A stretch of 64,000 bases of DNA from Siderastrea siderea (GCA_964030785.1 OZ034977.1:33803152-33867151), one strand, 5' to 3'; counted from the stretch's first letter, positions 9,241 to 21,356 are shown. Numbers and translations are program-made. The notes: generated from the sequence alone by a model not told the origin.

Positions 9241-12010
9241 ACCAATTCTCTCGTCGTTTTTTTTTCTTTGCTGTTTTTTCATTATAGTTTATGAGCAAAC
9301 AGCCTTGGCCTCTTCCTCATAACAAAATTGGGTGCAATGTCGAGTTGCGCGGTGTTAGATATATTTCCAAAACAAATGCAGTTGAGATTTTTCTATAAAA
9401 CTAATTATTTCTAGTCGTGCTGTGAAGTAACTGTAACAAACTCGCGGCCTAACATTCCTCGTTGGTTATTCATCACCTCAAATCCTACACGCACTCGTGG
9501 AATAATTGTAAAGAAATGTGTAGAACTTAACGGTTTTGTTTGATTACCAAGCACCAGGGCCCGTTGGACGTACCACCAACTGTTCACGGGCGTTCATTGT
9601 ACATCCAACCTAATAAGTTGAACCCTGAAGTTAGAATAGGTTGCACCAGCTCTACTTTAGTGATAATAGCCTATTTTACAGTTGTTTGCTTAATGCCCGG
9701 GCCTTTGAGTGCACCTAGCGAGGCTGGAGTTGACTTTGTTTTGTTACAGCTTTCCTCCTTTTCATATGTATTAAAACTGAGGATGATCAGAAACTTGTTA
9801 GCATATTAAAGAACAACGTAATCACCACATGAAAAGCAGGAAGGTTTACATCAAAACAAAGTTAACTCCTGTCTCACTTCTTCTCAAAGAGCAAGTTTCT
9901 AGTCGTACTGAACTGCAAAATGAGTGATATTACGCCCAGGCACTTAAACGTGCGAATCAGCCATATTCACCCATGAACGTCAAATTTGCATGCTCATTTT
10001 GAAAATGATAGTTCAGATCAAATGCTAAAGAGGTCAAAGAGAAAACTAAATTTACAGACGGTGAAATTCGCCACGTGCTTGAATCTCATTGCAAAACAAA
10101 ACTGTTTTGTTATATAAACTCAACAATACACTAATAAAAAATAATAATACTTGGACCAATAAAACTGTGACAGTTGGAGTAACGGCCACTTTACGCGTCC
10201 TACCTATTTATAGGCGTAGATTTCACGTTTGACGTGCTTACGCCGGAGGTCCACTTACGTCCAAACTGGCCCTATTGACCACAATTTAAGCTATATATAA
10301 TTTACGCCTGAGTTATCACCGACGTTAGTGCCGCGGTGGATAGTGATTCTGTATGATCTCATGCAGCGTAATAGGTATATACACCTGCTTTCTGCTATTT
10401 GGTGACACGAGTATTCATAAAAGAATCATTGTCGTGGCATGGAAAGGAATTCAACCACCTGATTTACAATTCAAGTTTTTGGGTATTTAAAACCACTTAG
10501 GCGTTTACTGTTTATTACTTTTGCGTCAGATTCATTGTCATGGTAATTTACACGTGGTTCTTGAGAGCCACGGTAGAACTAATTGACCGAGCAGTATATG
10601 TTAAGGTATTAGTTATCAGTTGCCATGATCTAGTCGAGAACACTCTGAATTGCGTCTAGTATTAACGACAACAAGGTTTGCTGGATCATCTACTAAGAGA
10701 GACTCTCCTCTAGTTTGTTAAGGTAGGTGAAACTTCTGATGCTGCTGCGTAACTTGTAGTCGAATATCCTGACTTTCTGTTAGGGCTAAAACATAAGCAT
10801 TCAAAAATGATAATTTCGCGTGAGTTTTCGGAAGGTCATGAGTTCGTTGCTAATCGGTTGGAAGAACATAGAGTACTGAATTATATCATTGGCCCAATGA
10901 AAAATACTTGCCTAAGAGCCAAGGTTAAGATAAGACACTCATTCTTTTCATTGAATGTTTATTTTATAAGATGACAACTTAGCCAAACTTTCAGTAAGTC
11001 TGTTACTAAGAAATCGATGTCTCAATAAAGTAATTAAATATATCGAGACCTTGTCACCCTAATTTTTAAAGAGGCGGATAAAATTTTAAATACATTTAAG
11101 TAAATTAAGTGACTGTAAATCAATCAATCTATGGAGGATTTTAAAAATAAGCAGTCGATTTTCGTAGATTTTTCCAATTGCTCTGACTGGCTTGCTATTC
11201 TTAGCAATTTTTTGTCGGCTGTGAACTTCGAATGAAATATCCATTTACAGGAAAGGTACAGTCACATAACAAACAAAAATGGTTTAGCTCAATACTGGAA
11301 ATTACGTACCTGCAATCTTTATTTATTCACTTTCATGTCTTGTATTTCTTTTGTGATTTTCTTCAGTTTTAAACTACAGTATAGATTTATTTCAATGTTA
11401 TGACCAGAAGCCTTGGTAGAATTTCTAGCTATTTCTTTAAGATGATTCATTGCAAAAGAACGGATTTCCTGATTTCAGTCCGGATTAAAAGTCGAGCCGT
11501 CTGTAAGACGGCTTACACCCAGTCACGTCAGTTCACAGCCGTGTAACCTTCTCTCCTCTGCAGGGGCTCCAATTGGTAAAAAGCAGGAAAGAGAAAACCG
11601 GGGGAGCTTTATTTTTTCCTCTACCCAGCCTCCACGAGCTTTACTTTAAGCGTGCAGTCAAGACGTGACTGTGGGAGGCCCCTGGGGAGGAGAGAGGCTT
11701 ATAACCTGAAACCTTTTCAACTCGCTACCGACACAATTTATGCCCTGGAGCAAAATAAACCGCCCAAACGCCTTTTCAGCTTTCCTTTGCTTGGATTGCT
11801 ATCCAAGTGGATACTCTTAAAAGAATTTGAAGAAAATTGTTCAGAACACCAGTTTCACTCAAGTTAGGGCTACAAATTAGTAAATGCACCTTATTTGAAG
11901 ACAGTATTAAGACTAACTTCGACAACGGAGGGCACAGGAAATAACACCGTTTAGGACTAACTGATGCAAGACATGCAACAGAGTGCGGACAACTTACTGT
12001 CACTTTAGCT
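9241..12010. other. No gene recognised
   Basis: About 2.8 kb of AT-rich sequence with scattered short frames, none with a domain, splice context or repeat relationship I could support. A perfect small hairpin AGCCGTCTGTAAGACGGCT lies near 11493. Confidence 0.4.
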
Positions 12011-12021
12011 GGTTCTATTGC

Positions 12022-12609
12022 TGGTTTTCACGTGACGTCATAAAATTCTAAAATCATAGATGGCAAGGTCTTCAGATTTTATATCCCCACCAGGTTGAAG
12101 ATGACTTAAAAATATATCTTTTCACAAGTTTTCAGCTCGGTAGCGTCTTTCGTTTTGAAAATACAGAATATTAAATTTCTGGCTTTTCACCCTACGTGAC
12201 ACCAACACAGCGTCCGTGACAAAACTTTCTCCTGTGCAAAAAAGGACTCTCCTTGTGATTTTTAGCAGTTTGGACAGTTAAAGCATTAGGAGAGAAATTA
12301 ATGTGGTTGTATAGTAGTTCACGAGAGAAAAGTAATCGCTGGAAGAGCAGAAGTAAATTCCAGATGTTTTCATTGATTTCCGGCGGCCATGTTTGTGCCC
12401 CTTCGAGGGACACCAACATGGCGTCTCCATACTGAGCTCTACAAATTTCAGTCGAACGTTTCGGCAAATAACTCAATAACCGAATACCATAGAGATCTGA
12501 GACTTGGTGAAGTTGTTTAGTTGTGTATCCTTTATAACATTACAAGTTCTTGGCTTCTTTCATCAACCGGTTTTGATTTTAATATTCTATGGCGTGACAG
12601 TGAAAACCA
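12022..12609. mobile_element. MITE-like element with imperfect inverted ends
   Basis: The left end TGGTTTTCACGTGACGTCAT and the right end (ATGGCGTGACAGTGAAAACCA) are inverted relative to each other. An AATNCTAAAATCA-like inner block continues the match to about 38 bp. The 588-bp interior has no credible ORF. A target-site duplication could not be defined, so the superfamily is unknown. Confidence 0.5.
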
Positions 12610-13008
12610 AGAATACGTCAGCGGCGTGACAGGTTTAAAATGCGTGGACTCTCTCCACTCAATGACTTAATAGGGTATGTAGCCTGTAACATACGTGCTC
12701 TTGTTAAGCGCAAGAAAACTGATCTGCAAGGTGATTTGGGAGGGAAGTTGTGCGCTGCCTTCTCCCCAGGCCTCGCTGATTTTCCTTGCTCTCTATCCCA
12801 CTAAGAAGCATGTTCACAGGCAACCGTCAGGGTATGTAGAAAAAGGCTTATATCCGAATGTCGGCAACTGATAATGAGGCATACACTACGGGCCTTGGAG
12901 TTCCGGAGACTTTTTGTAGAAAAGCAAATTACATGTATAGCCGTGAGTTTATTTGCCATTTATTATGACTGGGTACACTCTTTGTTTTTTCTATAAGAAC
13001 CTTTTCTA

Positions 13009-13463
13009 TAAGAACGTTGAGGCTGAAATTGGCCTAGATTTTAAGAACATACTAAGGACGTACCCAAGCTGAGACTAAGAGACAAAGCAGTAATTTTTTA
13101 TTCAGTTCTACATCCGTTTTTGCATGGAGCTAAAAACACATAGTAACAACATGAATTTCTATCAAATCACATTTTTTTATGTAGAGCTCAGGCTATATTT
13201 TCTTGCCTTTCTTGTCATTCTCAACTGTGAATTTTGTGAATAAAGTGAATTTTGCTGAGAAAAAACAACAACAGCATGTACCTGCATGTCAAGAAATTTG
13301 GCATGCCGCTACAGCTCAAAATGGGCGTTTTAAGGTTTCCTGGTCACGTTTTATATCAGTTTTCTGAAATTCTATACCACGTAACTTAAGAACATGCCAA
13401 AAACGTTTTAGGCTCAAAACGTGAAAAAATAAGAACATTCAGCCGCAAAATTAGACGTTCTTA
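13009..13463. mobile_element. MITE-like inverted repeat
   Basis: The left end (TAAGAACGTTGAGGCTGAA) is mirrored at the right end by TTCAGCCGCAAAATTAG followed by ACGTTCTTA. The left terminus is partly repeated just outside (CTATAAGAAC twice). No coding content was seen and the boundaries are approximate. Confidence 0.4.
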
Positions 13464-13479
13464 TTTAAAAAAAAAAAAG

Positions 13480-13995
13480 AGTGTAATTGAAACATCCGTC
13501 AGTATCTTCGCAAAAAATGTGCCAATTCATGGATTTGAAATCTAGCTGATAAAAAGAGGGGGGAAGTGTCAGAATCTACAATAGGTTAATTTTGTCCGAT
13601 CAAAACATGAAGCGGTGTAAACAGACTTAGTCTTGAAGAAAATGCCTAAGATACAATAGAAACCTTTAATCGCGGGCGTTTAGCTCGAGATCAACTTTCG
13701 ACAAGTTGTCACGCAAATATACAGTTAACGCAATTGAATAAAACGCATGCCATTTATTACTGTGTTGCATAATACTGAAAGTGCATTAGGGCTGAAGGAG
13801 AATTCAAAGGTTACGGTTAGGTTTGGTATGAAAATTTTTGCTGCAGGTTTTCACTTTTGCAATTTCCAAAACAGATCAAGCAAAATTGATTTATCTTTGA
13901 TAGCCGATCATAAAAAGTCGTAAATCTCGGTGCCCACAACTGAATAACTCCAGCTTGAAAGGGCCCGTCTTTGATAAACAAGACTGAGGTTTTCT
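13480..13995 (+). repeat. Old ~520-bp duplication, copy 2
   Basis: Diverged direct copy of 8455-9000, about 5 kb away in the same orientation. It carries the same order of landmark words but has lost the open frame seen in copy 1. Confidence 0.6.
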
Positions 13996-14454
13996 TGTTT
14001 TTGTTAGTTTTACAGTCATATTAATAGTTTTCCTTCGTGTACGGATTGTAGGATTTCGGTATTAGAGGATAATTTCGATACCTTTACGCGCAAACAGCAG
14101 CGGCTCAGGGAATTATCCAATATTTTCTACCGGGTTTTGCATTTGAAAATATTTTCAATAGACACAGCCCATATACCATTAGTCATGTGAGTGGAAACGT
14201 TACCCATGTTCACGCGCGTCAAGTTTCTACGCGGCAGCTGAGATTCGGGGGTTCGCTAGACTATCCCTGAGCAGAAAGAAGGACTGCTTGTGGACTTATG
14301 CAGTCCGGCCTTGTATTTACGAAGTTTTGTCTCATCGGTATTTAAACATTGAAAGTACATGCTTTTTATGGAATTTGCCGAGTGGATCGGTGGATCAAGA
14401 CATACCCCTGTCACAATTCATCCTTGAAAACTGACATTAAAATTATCAAGCAAG

Positions 14455-14543
<89 letters not shown>
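14455..14543. repeat. (AAT)n microsatellite, about 29 units
   Basis: An uninterrupted AAT trinucleotide run, followed by TTTATATAGCGCC and CCAATGGTGCTTTACAA. The latter resembles the tail of a retroposon that ends in a trinucleotide repeat. The run creates a meaningless poly-Asn frame. Confidence 0.95.
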
Positions 14544-14545
14544 TT

Positions 14546-17400
14546 ATATAGCGCCAAAATCCAAAACCCAATGGTGCTTTACAAAACAAGTTTAAAAACT
14601 CGTAAGAAGAAAAACAAAACTATATACAATCACAGGAAAACAACTATGAATCCAGACAGCAGGGATCGCTCCCAGGGGATCGCTTCTTTACAATGAATCA
14701 GTTGCTAGAGAAAATGGCATATTTTTACAAGCTGTCAGTAGTTTGACTACATGTACGTTTTTTTAAAAACTAAATAATGTTGGCTCTCTAGAAGAATACA
14801 TTTTAGAAGAACACCATATTAGCACTTGTCAAACACCGGACAAAGGGAACCTTAGAGTGGCCAAAATATTCACAGTCACCATTTCCATGACGAGTCAAAC
14901 AACTTCAAAAGAATTTTTATAGCTAGCACGAATATGAAAACTTACTGGGAGCATTAATCAGCTTCACCAACCTCCGACTTGCATTTTGAGAACATTCTAC
15001 AAATTCACTTTAAAAAACCTGAAGGCTTAATTTTTGGAGGCACATCAATATTGTTGTTTTAAATTGTGTGATTTATTGATGAGATAATAGGGCAAATGCT
15101 GAATCGTGTCTGTGGGTGTATTCATCTATAATGTCCCCCAAGTTCGTTTACAGACAGCTCCGATAATTAGTCACGTTTTAATTTCCGGACAAACATTTAG
15201 TTACATATATGTCAAGACAATTAGTCCTCTACAACTTTACAGCTAGAGATCGTAAAAGATTGAAGATTATCTCGTAAACCTTTTATCAGCTCTGATGTTA
15301 TGTCTTGTTTTATTATTTATTATTATTCTGCTGAATAGTCATGACCTAATGAGAAATAATTCGAACTTCTTAAAATTCATTGCATATTTTGCGTTGGAAA
15401 TCCGCCCATTAGATATCCTTGCCAAAATTACGCCTTCGTATTACCAGAACTTTTCTTCCGTCACGTGCAACAATAATTTTCAGTTGCCATGTTAATCCAC
15501 CGACTCGTTTGCTGCTCTCTACATAACAATTCAGAATTCCAGTAGAGGAGGTTAGTACTAGTTGTGCAGCTTGTTTATGTACCTAGCTTGTCTAGCTTAC
15601 TAAGCTTATTTATTTCTATCTTATATCTGGGACAATCATTGCTTATTTTGTGAAGTAACGAGTGGGGATTTAAACATCATTGGTGCAAATGGATTGTGGT
15701 CAATGGTGGATTATAGTCAAGTGTTTCATTGAGGTAGTTTAGCTTTTTATCCTTGTGATTTGATAAATGTTTAGTTTCTGGAACAAAGATGTAAATCGAT
15801 TATGTCGGCTGGCGTGTGATATCTGCTATCAGTAGTCAAGTGAAATTACGTGGTTTCCCCTTTCCTGCTCAGAAATCTTCCTGTTCAACAAATTTTTCCC
15901 GTCTCGCTTGAAAAAATATTAGGATGTACATTCGCTAATTTCACACGGGTTTATTAGCTGCGAGACACTCCTGCGAGCTGCCACAGAACCTGAATAGCGA
16001 CTTATGTTACTACTATTTTGCCTCTGCTGTCTTCGTTGTTCAGTGTGTACCAGCGGGTTATCAGGAGCAGGATGTGGTTGCATATGGATAGAGAGAGACA
16101 CCATTAAATAGGTAACAGGCAGCTCAAAATTAAGGAATAACGGAGAGACCACGATTGACGGGTTTAGAAAAAGTGGTCCAGCATTCGAAAAGAAATATGC
16201 TATCATAAGTCTGGGAAATCGTGCTTCTTTTTCGTAATAATAGAATGAATGTAGAATTAAGAGTACTTACATAATTAAAGAGAAACCGACGTTGGGCTAG
16301 TTTTTGCGCGTATATAAGTTGTTTATTTAAAAACTTGAGATTGGCAATTATACTTTCGTGTCAGAAATCATGCCAACATTGCACCTATGTAAACATTCTA
16401 CTAATTGAAATACGAAAATCAAATTTAAATAGCTTTTCGTGCCAGGAAAAGCTCACGAATTAGATCGTTCTAAAAGGGTAAGCGAAAGAAAACACAAAAC
16501 ATATTTGCAGCTAAATGAGAAGGATTTCAAGAATCCTTCTGGTTGTCATCAAAGAACAAACATCATTTGGGAAGTTCAGAATAACGAGTTAAATCGTCAG
16601 ATCAATATCATAAGCACGAATACATACAACTGTTGGAACTACGAAATTAAACTGACATGAACTACAGAAACCAAAAACATTTCAATAACGGTCGATTCTG
16701 GAGAGCTCTTTAATAACGGGAAAGAGTCAGGACTCTTCTGCCAATGATGCATGGAATATTTAATTTATTAAATACGCGCGTACGGGGAAAATCCTGACTG
16801 GCCGATAATTTCGAGCAACATATATATAAGCTCAAAGTAAACCGCATAAAACTCAAACTGAAAGCTGTAAATAAAGCCTTGAACATCTGTAAGATGTGGA
16901 TAATTTTTTGATAGTTTATAACGTACCAAATGAAAACGTACACAATCGCCTTTCGTTGACTTTAATTACGACCAATTGTCTCCCCCCGCCAACTTGTGCA
17001 TAAAGAAATGTTTGCACTTGTAGATCAGAAACATGAAGACACAAAGACTTCTTTGCAATCTTTCGACAGCAACTAAACTTAACGACCAATTTCTTTCCTC
17101 GTCCAGCTGTTCCTAACCCGCTGGCGAATGCCAACCTAAACTGAAGACCAGCGAGTCCTAACACGCACCTGAGTAAATTTTTCCTTCCGATTCCTTCCTG
17201 CGTTGTCTTTGCAATTCACCTTTTCGGTATTAGATTTCACATGTAGTGGCACGCGACTTTAGACGTAAACAAACCTCGAAAGTTCGGATATCCGGTTCTC
17301 AAACAACGACTACACGTCTATAAATTACGAGTCGCTATTTCAAGTTCCCTTTACTATGTAATTTTTTCATTACTTAAAGTCTTGAAACTGCAATAGTTCC
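14546..17400. other. No gene recognised
   Basis: Roughly 2.9 kb of AT-rich DNA. The short frames lack domains. A TATA-like GTATATAAG occurs near 16311 but nothing downstream supports a gene. Confidence 0.4.
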
Positions 17401-17409
17401 AGGTTCACA

Positions 17410-17475
17410 ATGTCAAAGCAGAAGAATAAGAGCGACTTCAACTCCATGAATGTGGCAGAACGTGGTTTCCGGTGA
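17410..17475 (+). CDS. Candidate first coding exon or pseudogene fragment
   Basis: ATG at 17410 opens a 21-codon frame reading MSKQKNKSDFNSMNVAERGF before a TGA at 17473. The composition (Lys/Asn/Ser-rich start, then a helical-looking segment) is unlike random AT-rich translation here. The TGA is part of GGTGACC, so a weak splice donor could remove it. I do not recognise the protein. It could be a first exon or a fragment of a pseudogene. Confidence 0.25.
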   Translation: MSKQKNKSDFNSMNVAERGFR

Positions 17476-18069
17476 CCTGTTATGGACAATTTCGCACTTC
17501 CGGTATGTAAGGAATTAAATGTATGTATGCAACTTGAGAATTTTGTTTGTTTGTAACCAGTGACCTCTGTACGACTCTTTCAAATCGTTCTTAAACCGTG
17601 AAATCCTTAAGCTACAACAGGCGGAAACGCTTTTTGCTCAAAAAGCTTTACTTCTCCTCTTTTGAGCTCAAACTTCATTTTGTCTAGTATTTTTGATTTC
17701 ACGTAGGGGTTCAGACAAATTTTTTATCGCCACAAAGCTGTGTTTCTAGAGACATCTGGAAGACATATTCACGTCAATGCTGAGATAGCTAACCGTGCTC
17801 TAATACAGACTAAAATGAATGAAACTTTATTAAATTAGTTTGAAACCGTGGAAAGAGATAAACGAAAGACTGAGAGGTCTTAGACAAGTTTAGACAACCA
17901 AACTTCTAATATATAGATTTAGCCAAGCCTTAAAGTAGAGCCCCGTTTTTGTTTTGTTTGTTTGTTTGTTTTTTTGTTGGCAGTTATTAATTTGTGAAAA
18001 TACTCTCATTCAAGTCGTTAAATTAAAAAAAAAAAAAGAAAGAAAAAACAAAAGAAAAAAATTCTTATC

Positions 18070-18136
18070 CTTGCTGAGAGCCGAACCCGGATCGTCGGCG
18101 CATGAAGCCTGATATTAGTCCACTTGGCCACGAGCG
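18070..18136 (-). ncRNA. tRNA-like SINE head (pol III A and B boxes)
   Basis: On the minus strand TGGCCAAGTGGA (18119-18130) matches the tRNA A-box consensus and GGGTTCGGCTC (18078-18088) matches the B box with one change. The spacing is about 31 bases. A T-rich tract follows downstream on the same strand (about 17990-18060). The region does not fold into a full cloverleaf that I can see, so a tRNA-derived SINE is more likely than a functional tRNA. Confidence 0.5.
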
Positions 18137-18578
18137 TTTATTGACATTTTCACGTTAATTTTAATCCGTCTTTCTTTTTTCGTGACAAGCTGCCTATCAG
18201 CATGAAACTGCTGGTGTTTTTCCTGGCAAAATGTCTTCGGAACGCCGCAAAAACCATGGTTGTGGACAGAAAAAACCAAAAAGCACTAGTTCTGCTATAT
18301 TTGGCGTTGAAACCGCTGCGAAAAGCTGCGAACTCGAGCGGTGTGCCGACCGAGTTCGAACAGAACCGACAAGGCAAATTTGAACTTTTCGCCTGAACTT
18401 TATCGCCTAATTTTTTTCACCTAAATTGAACTTTTCCCCTTCCACCAAAAGACAACTGAGTATTCTTTCGAAATTTTTTTCCATTAACAAATTTGCTTTT
18501 GACTTTTGTTGTCTTTGCTTGTTTTGCTACAACGCGGGTCAACATGCGACTTCGCACATGGGATTCAGCACAGGGTTA

Positions 18579-19835
18579 GGGAAGGTACGTTTTTTCTTGG
18601 GGGGGGAGGGCTGGGGCCTCAGAGGGGAGGGTCATCAGTGAAAGCGAGCACCAAAAGGGGAGGGCCATACCTCATGTGAGCTATTCAAGGGAGGGTCACA
18701 CATCTTTTCCAGAATTTTTTAATGAGAATTCTGCCAAAAGGGAATTGGAAAAGCGAGTATAATCGCCTTTTGGATCTGGAATCCACCCTAGTGAGACATC
18801 TTTCCAAATGCTACTTCTTGGTTGGTTTTCTTGCCCATCGTGTGCTGTTTGTGTGGCCTCGGAATTTGGATCTGTCAATTTCTCGTGACGTACTGGGGCG
18901 CACTCACAATAACCACAAAGTACTCCACCACCTCTCACAAACTCCGCGCATTCACTGCATGAACACTTTCCCCCATTGATTCCCTGCGAATCTATACCCA
19001 TAGTACTGATCGTAGTTGAGAACGCGCGATGATGGTACGACAAGAAGATTTGTGTAATACTTTTATAGAGCGGAAATTGAGCTAGATCACGCAGAGCCTA
19101 CCTGGAAAGTGAGAAACATCATGTGATATACGCTGGTTTAATAATTTATTAAATATTTTATCTCTGGTGTAATAAATGACCATCCAGGGTGAATCACGAG
19201 TACTATTTTCAAAGTACAATCGAGTACACGAGCGGCCATGACAAGCGAGATGATGTTTGGCTTCATAGGTAAGTTTTTAATGATGCTTCAATCGTGTGCG
19301 AGAAGTTTCCTTTTCCTACAGAGGCCTGTCTGCCTTTAACAGAATTCGGAAATGTAGGAAATATTTGTTTTTGAGAGGCAGATTTCGCATGCTAAACAAA
19401 TAAACCTTACCTGTTAAAATAACCAACAGCAATGCCGGCTAGTCGAAGAAGGAAGCGCGTGTATTTTCCCTTGGATATTTTATGTTCAAAACTTTTATAA
19501 TAGTCAAGGTTTATACTTCCATATTCAAACTTCAGCTATAAAACGTAAATATCCCACACTGATTGTTCGCATTTTCCTTGTTTCAGCGCGCACACATTCA
19601 ACATCGAGATATATTTGTATTCAAACACTTTGCGTTCACAAGCGAAACGTTCTGAGGTTTCTACAGCATGGAACATACCATGTAGTAGTGAGGGGAGGGT
19701 CGCACTTTTGTCAGTCACCTAAAGGTGGGGGGTCAGGAGTTTTTTTGTTAAAACGCGAGGGAGGGCCAACACTTTTTTGGAAAAAAATACCGAAATTCCC
19801 CAGCCCTCCCCCCCCAAGAAAAAACGTACCTTCCC
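18579..19835. mobile_element. PIF/Harbinger-like non-autonomous element
   Basis: A near-perfect inverted repeat of about 38 bp begins GGGAAGGTACGTTTTTTC at 18579 and ends with its complement at 19835. The element is flanked by TTA on both sides (18576-18578 and 19836-19838). GGG-starting ends and a TTA duplication are typical of PIF/Harbinger. No transposase is present. Subterminal sequence carries several G-rich GGGAGGG motifs on the plus strand. A cysteine-rich frame lies inside on the minus strand. Confidence 0.7.
18696..19043 (-). CDS. Hypothetical cysteine-rich protein inside Harbinger-like element
   Basis: A 115-residue open frame. Residues about 27-53 contain the pattern C-x-C-x2-C-x10-C-x2-C-x-C followed by a histidine (KCSCSECAEFV then VLCGYCECAPVRH), a symmetrical arrangement that would suit zinc binding. 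The rest is polar. I do not recognise a named family. Its location within an element lacking transposase suggests captured or element-encoded sequence, but coding status is unproven. Confidence 0.35.
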   Translation of the reverse strand: MSYHHRAFSTTISTMGIDSQGINGGKCSCSECAEFVRGGGVLCGYCECAPVRHEKLTDPNSEATQTAHDGQENQPRSSIWKDVSLGWIPDPKGDYTRFSNSLLAEFSLKNSGKDV

Positions 19836-19876
19836 TTATATCCAGTGTATAAAGTGTATTGGTGACCCTGTGGTGT

Positions 19877-19914
19877 AGACGGACGGACGGACGGACGTAC
19901 GTATGGACGGACGG
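19877..19914. repeat. (GGAC)n short tandem repeat
   Basis: About eight imperfect copies of GGAC (some GTAC/GTAT) directly outside the Harbinger-like element. Confidence 0.8.
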
Positions 19915-20621
19915 TCACATGACTATTACGTCGCTACCAAAATTTCTTGGCTTGATAGGTTACCAAATTTCCTTAGCAATGGAGCTCCGCTGACGCGCTA
20001 GCGCGCTGGCTCCGCTAAAAATTGGGCAGAACCGAAAAGCAGAAATGTATTTCTGACCTGGTGCAACGGAATCAATTTACTCAGGCCTTGTTTGTTATTT
20101 GATTGAGATTTCATCACCACCGAATTTTTTTGTTTACTGTTTTCCATTTTTTAGTGTTATAGTTTTTTTTGGGACGCTATTTATTAAACTATAGAAGTTA
20201 GTTCCAGCTTTGATTCTGTAAGGGTCGGGTTTACAGTGGCAGGTATAGATTGCTTTCCGTCTCGTGCACTGAGAGAACGCTCGTGAGTGCGGATGGGCAT
20301 TGGACGCACACAACTCCCAAGTTCTTGCTAGCCTTTGTAAACACTGCCCCTTAAAAACGAAATGTCCTCAAAAACAGCGAAATAAACATTTCAACGCTTA
20401 CCTTTACTCAACTTCGCCGCGAAACTCAAAACAACAAAATTACGCTTCACATGCAAGAATGGTCATGTCACCAACAAATCGTCCGGTATTTGAAACATTA
20501 GCTTTCAATCTCGTAAAATCCACGTCATTATAACGAGCCTGATTGTTTAGAGCCCGTGCGGAGACTAAGTCTACTGACTTCCGACAATTCAGGAATGTGC
20601 GTTGCATTTTATGAGACGGCA

Positions 20622-20643
20622 GCGACGTGCCTAGGCACGTCGC
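20622..20643. repeat. Perfect 22-bp palindrome
   Basis: The half-site GCGACGTGCCT is followed by its exact reverse complement with no spacer. The arms contain CACGT-type cores. Function is unknown. Confidence 0.9.
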
Positions 20644-20892
20644 GACGCCTAAAAATATCACGCGTGACATACCGGAAAATTGAGCTAATTTAATACGGTA
20701 CAAAAACTAACTTTTCAGTTCCTGGTCGGAAAGTCTGAATCATTATTACGATGTTACAAGAAGAATTTCGAATAACTAAATTAATGTTTCGAATGTAGAA
20801 TCCAATTTTCAAAGAATCGCTAAATTTTTCGAAGAATGAAATCGAAGAATGAACTTATCAATGAATATTTGAAGTTGAGCGTTCATTCGCCC

Positions 20893-21030
20893 TATGATTC
20901 CGGAATCCGGAATCCAGGCAATTTTAGCCTGTGGAATCCGGATTCCACGACTTTGGAATCCGGAATCCAGCTTATGGAATCCGGAATCCAACCACTGGAA
21001 TCCAGAATCCAGCTTGTTAGGAATCCAGCC
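20893..21030. repeat. GGAATCCGGAATCC palindromic minisatellite
   Basis: About five spaced copies of TGGAATCCGGAATCCA-like units separated by 8-12 bp of variable sequence. The same unit forms a cluster at 30358-30456. Because the unit is a near-palindrome, it reads alike on both strands and makes open frames in both. Confidence 0.85.
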
Positions 21031-21284
21031 TGTTGTGATTGTTCCAGGACCACTTTTCTTCTGAAAAGCGACTATTGTGTGAAAATCTCGAGCTGCGAGG
21101 AGGCGCAATAAGTGATACCACGTGTGTTTCACTCGCAGGAACACCTCTGAGTCATGCTCAGATATCGGTCGATATCGGGTATCGATTTTAAACCACGAAA
21201 GCAATGATGTGACAGAATCATATCTTGATCCTGCAGTGCGTGAGATAATGAAAAACTAGTGAGCAGCACACAGCAACGTACCTT

Positions 21285-21356
21285 ATCAACTTGTTTTATT
21301 CTCTGTCCGCTTTTCGTCTGATCACACAGACTTCATCAGGGAGTTTAACAAGTTAC
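21285..21356 (-). ncRNA. Hammerhead-ribozyme-like motif (degenerate)
   Basis: Minus-strand order: AACTTGTT, AAACTC, CTGATGA, a stem-loop GTCTGTGTGATCAGAC, GAAA, AGCGGAC, GAG, then AACAAGTT. The CTGATGA and GAAA core boxes are intact. Stem II (GTCTG/CAGAC) is perfect, and an outer stem I pairs AACTTGTT with AACAAGTT plus a core-proximal CTC/GAG. The substrate strand reads GAC where a U is expected before the cleavage site, so it may be inactive. Hammerhead motifs are known from Penelope-like elements. Confidence 0.55.

Noticed and set aside
14349..14696. 115-codon frame with poly-Asn
   Set aside because: Generated by the (AAT)n microsatellite.
20809..21204. 131-codon frame with WIPNKLDSGFQ-type repeats
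   Set aside because: It is a translation of the GGAATCC minisatellite.
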